A DNA stretch of 35,839 bases from Rhizobiaceae bacterium (GTDB taxonomy: Bacteria; Pseudomonadota; Alphaproteobacteria; Rhizobiales; Rhizobiaceae). Within the stretch, counting starts at the first letter, position 1. Each line of letters opens with the position of its first letter. The notes below the pieces were generated by a model. It worked only from the letters and a program-made list of their open reading frames with translations, had not been told where the DNA came from and searched no databases. The stretch spans positions 1 through 35,839 of the forward strand of contig JABABQ010000049.1 of assembly GCA_014238155.1 (NCBI GenBank). Direction: 5' to 3'. Below are positions 33,610 through 35,839 of this stretch, piece after piece. The position numbers and the translations under genes are program-made.

Positions 33610-34806
33610 TTATTGCTCAAGCATGCTTAAGAATTGCAGTTGGGAATTCGTCGCTTTCCAGGGTGCGCGAACGGTGACTCCTACGCGACGGCCGAACCCA
33701 GCCAGATCGAAATCGAGTCGCGTTAAGAGGCCAAGCTCTTCTTCTTCTCGAATCTGCTGAGATGATGTGATCGCCAATCGATCACTTCGCGCCAACAAAC
33801 CACGCAACATAGCACGAGAGGATGATTCAATTATATGAACATGTGGGACGCCGGCAGCAAGTAGGTTCGCTTCAAAGAAATCCCTAGTAGGTGTTCCTTT
33901 TCTCGGAAGAACCCAACTGAATGAGGGGGCTTCCTTCCAAGAGATATTCATTTTTCCGGCTAATTCATGGTCACATTTAGCTACTACTGAAAGAGGGTCT
34001 TCGATCACAAGTCTTTGTTCCACATCTGCAAACGGCAGATCTTCCCTGATTGCTCCTAATAGATAATCAATCTCTCCAGCCCGTAACCTGGATAGTAAGT
34101 GTGAATATAGACCATCGTGTATTCTTACAGTCGATTTTGGGTACGTCTCTAGGTACCTAGAAACCGCGTCCGAAATAATATTGGTTCCATCAAGGAATGA
34201 AACAGTGCCGACTGAGATTAATCGTGCGTCACGACCAACAAGTTCTTCCAGTTCTTCAATCCCATTTTGAAGGGCTTTGAACATAAGACCCGCATGTTGA
34301 GCCAACAATTGGGCTGGAGGAGTCAATTCGATGCCTTGTTGCGTCTTTAAGTAAAATTCAAAACCCGCGACCTTTTCAAGATCTCTTGCTGCTGTGTTGA
34401 TGCTGGGCCGACTAAGCCCTTCTCGTTTTGCGGCCAGTGAGAAGTTTTTTGCGTTAGAAACAGCAAACAAAGCCTTCAATTGTGTGTAGGTAAGTCGCAA
34501 TTGAAAGTCAGATGCTTTGCTGCCTTGTCTCTTCGCCTGTCGATTCGCTTTTCGCACACCTTCGGATAGTTCCGCGAGGGCTTCTTCTACACGTATCAGA
34601 AATACTGAACCGGCTGGAGTAAGAAACACACCATTCTTGCTACGCACAAACAAATCTTGGTCCAGTTGAGATTCAAGTTTTGACAGTGCTTGCGTAAGCG
34701 CTGGCTGACTTAGTGCTACCAGGCTCGCAGCTTCACTGATGTTTTTTGTCTTGGCAACGGCTTGCAGCCCCCGCAGGTGTTTCAAATTGAAGGCAACTTC
34801 TTTCAT
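33610..34806 (-). CDS. LysR-type regulator with two N-terminal HTH domains (second copy)
   Basis: A 398-residue LysR regulator. The first HTH is residues 7-65 (NLKHLRGLQAVAKTKNISEA, then LSQPALTQALSKLESQL). The second is about residues 106-165 (TYTQLKALFAVSNAKNFSLA, then LSRPSINTAARDLE). The ligand domain has LLSRLRAGEIDYLLGAIRED, parallel to LLFALRHGEIDLILGAIREE in the regulator at 18881-20116, so both belong to one subfamily. It lies upstream of ligABC on the same strand, which makes that operon its likeliest target. ATG 34806 (MKEVAFNLKHL) was kept as start. Confidence 0.9.
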   Translation of the reverse strand: MKEVAFNLKHLRGLQAVAKTKNISEAASLVALSQPALTQALSKLESQLDQDLFVRSKNGVFLTPAGSVFLIRVEEALAELSEGVRKANRQAKRQGSKASDFQLRLTYTQLKALFAVSNAKNFSLAAKREGLSRPSINTAARDLEKVAGFEFYLKTQQGIELTPPAQLLAQHAGLMFKALQNGIEELEELVGRDARLISVGTVSFLDGTNIISDAVSRYLETYPKSTVRIHDGLYSHLLSRLRAGEIDYLLGAIREDLPFADVEQRLVIEDPLSVVAKCDHELAGKMNISWKEAPSFSWVLPRKGTPTRDFFEANLLAAGVPHVHIIESSSRAMLRGLLARSDRLAITSSQQIREEEELGLLTRLDFDLAGFGRRVGVTVRAPWKATNSQLQFLSMLEQ

Positions 34807-35120
34807 CCATAGACCATAGGGAAAGTAAACGGCGATTTAAAGCAGTTGGACGACCAATGCATTTCGCAGACCTTGGCAGCTATACGACCCGACATTTGCA
34901 TTTGTTACGGACAATCTCCGCCCAATAAGCTTGGTGATTAGTGTTCTCGGCAATCTTGGCATCAACAAATACCAACATTGAACTCGTTGTCTTTGTCTTA
35001 CCTACAGTGGAGCGAATTGCCACAAAGAACATGCAAGCTTAGTTGGCCGCTTCAAATTCAAGAGGGTCTTTGCCAGTTTCTGACCGAGGTAGTAATTGAA
35101 GGCAAATTTGATAGACCTGG
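34807..35120. other. Intergenic region before the second LysR gene
   Basis: About 310 bases with no recognised gene. It should contain the promoter of the LysR gene that begins at 34806. Short frames on both strands look like chance. No copy of the 15-base operator was found. Confidence 0.4.
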
Positions 35121-35701
35121 TTATACTATTGCTCCTGCTTGCAGGAGCGGTTTCAGGGCGATAAGCTCCTTGCTCAAGAAGTCGATGAACCTGCGCACTC
35201 GGATTGTCCTCCTCAATTCCGAGTGTAGTAGCAACCAAAGGTTGCGGTCCAGAACCGGTCTCACCCCAGGTACCGGAATTAGTTCGGGGTAAACCGTTGT
35301 AAAGTAGACCGATGAATTGATCATCCCCAGGCCCTGTCGTGCCAAGGCAAGCTGTAAAACCGGGTCAGTGGTTGCATGACGCACAGAAGCCTGCGGAAAG
35401 GCTGTTTTCTCGACCCATTCCGGATTTTTCTCTGCCTTTTCCCAACCGATCCAGTTCAATCCCTCGCCTCGTGGGCCTGCCAGCGGGAGGTGTGTCTCCA
35501 GGTAATCTCTGCTTGCAATCGGGACTAGAGCCATGGGGTACAGTTTGCGAGCAATCACATCGTCATGAACTTCCTGCGCAAATCGCAACGACACGTCCGT
35601 TTGAAGGCGGTTTATGTCTTCAAACCGGTCAGTGACTTGAATTTCCAGATGAATATCGGGGAAGGTTTTACTGAATCGAGCAAGGATCGGCGCAACAATT
35701 T
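35121..35701 (-). pseudogene. LysR-type regulator, C-terminal domain fragment truncated by IS3
   Basis: The frame begins inside the IS3 copy (MMDIIQFKDTEPNRDKS) and enters LysR sequence at about KIVAPILARFSKTFPDIHLE. RLQTDVSLRFAQEVHDDVIA and VLQLALARQGLGMINSSVYF are typical substrate-binding-domain segments. The first 100 or so residues with the HTH are missing, cut exactly at the IS3 end (35702). It is therefore a dead regulator and marks the right border of the catabolic block. Confidence 0.85.
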
Positions 35702-35839
35702 TGGACTTGTCACGGTTTGGTTCCGTGTCCTTGAATTGGATTATGTCCATCAAGGAGAACTATTATGGCACATCGCCACACAGACGAATTCCGTCGCGAA
35801 GCTGTCCGCATTGCATTGACGAGCGGCCTTACACGTAAA
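35702..35839 (+). mobile_element. IS3-family element (right copy), cut by window end
   Basis: Starts TGGACTTGTCACGG and repeats the first 140 bases of the left copy at 13844 with scattered differences, in the same orientation. It runs off the window. Confidence 0.85.
35765..35839 (+). CDS. IS3-family transposase OrfA, partial
   Basis: Twenty-five codons from ATG 35765 (MAHRHTDEFRREAVRIALTS, then GLTRK) are identical in protein sequence to OrfA of the left copy, with synonymous changes only. The rest lies beyond the window. An AAGGAG site precedes it. Confidence 0.9.
   Translation, partial: MAHRHTDEFRREAVRIALTSGLTRK

Overview
The window looks like an accessory region, plasmid or genomic island, of an alphaproteobacterium. 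A Rhodobacterales- or Hyphomicrobiales-like, probably marine, host is my inference from the insertion-sequence types (IS3, IS30, IS1595, IS91), the TRAP transporter and the style of aromatic catabolism. I saw no rRNA, tRNA or CRISPR array.

Left part (1-13.9 kb) is a mosaic of mobile and selfish DNA. It starts with IS91-type debris (a tyrosine recombinase fragment and a transposase N-terminus), then an unrecognised ORF with a HEPN-like motif. A DUF2235 alpha/beta hydrolase with a small DUF3892-like partner, a DUF1508 protein and a Phd/RelE toxin-antitoxin pair follow. Next is a secreted peptidoglycan-binding/MORN-repeat gene, frameshifted in a homopolymer and cut by an IS1595 remnant. The stretch 6.5-12.3 kb is a compact, translationally coupled replication-like module: zinc-finger protein, SF2 helicase with a cysteine cluster, family-A DNA polymerase, and a ribbon-helix-helix protein. 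A serine recombinase with repeat-rich upstream DNA and a truncated membrane protein close this part.

At 13.84-16.53 kb lies an IS3-family element split by a nested IS30-family element. The IS30 has near-perfect terminal repeats and a 3-bp target duplication, and its own transposase carries an in-frame TGA. A second IS3 copy in the same orientation starts at 35702 and runs off the window. The two copies bracket about 19 kb of catabolic genes and each sits on a truncated gene: a membrane protein and galD at the left copy, a LysR regulator at the right copy.

The bracketed block (16.5-35.1 kb) encodes what reads as a nearly complete route from halogenated 4-hydroxybenzoates to central metabolism. 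A TRAP transporter (dctPQM) would import the aromatic acid. A 1097-residue self-sufficient BhbA/NpRdhA-type reductive dehalogenase (cobalamin core, two [4Fe-4S] motifs, fused flavin/NAD reductase and [2Fe-2S] ferredoxin) would remove the halogens. PobA would make protocatechuate, which LigAB, LigC, LigI, GalB and GalC would convert to pyruvate and oxaloacetate; galD is 3'-truncated. Two unusual LysR regulators with duplicated HTH domains and one IclR regulator serve the block. A 15-bp palindromic operator occurs at similar spacing upstream of promoters for dctP, ligI and pobA and is the best candidate for a shared regulatory signal.
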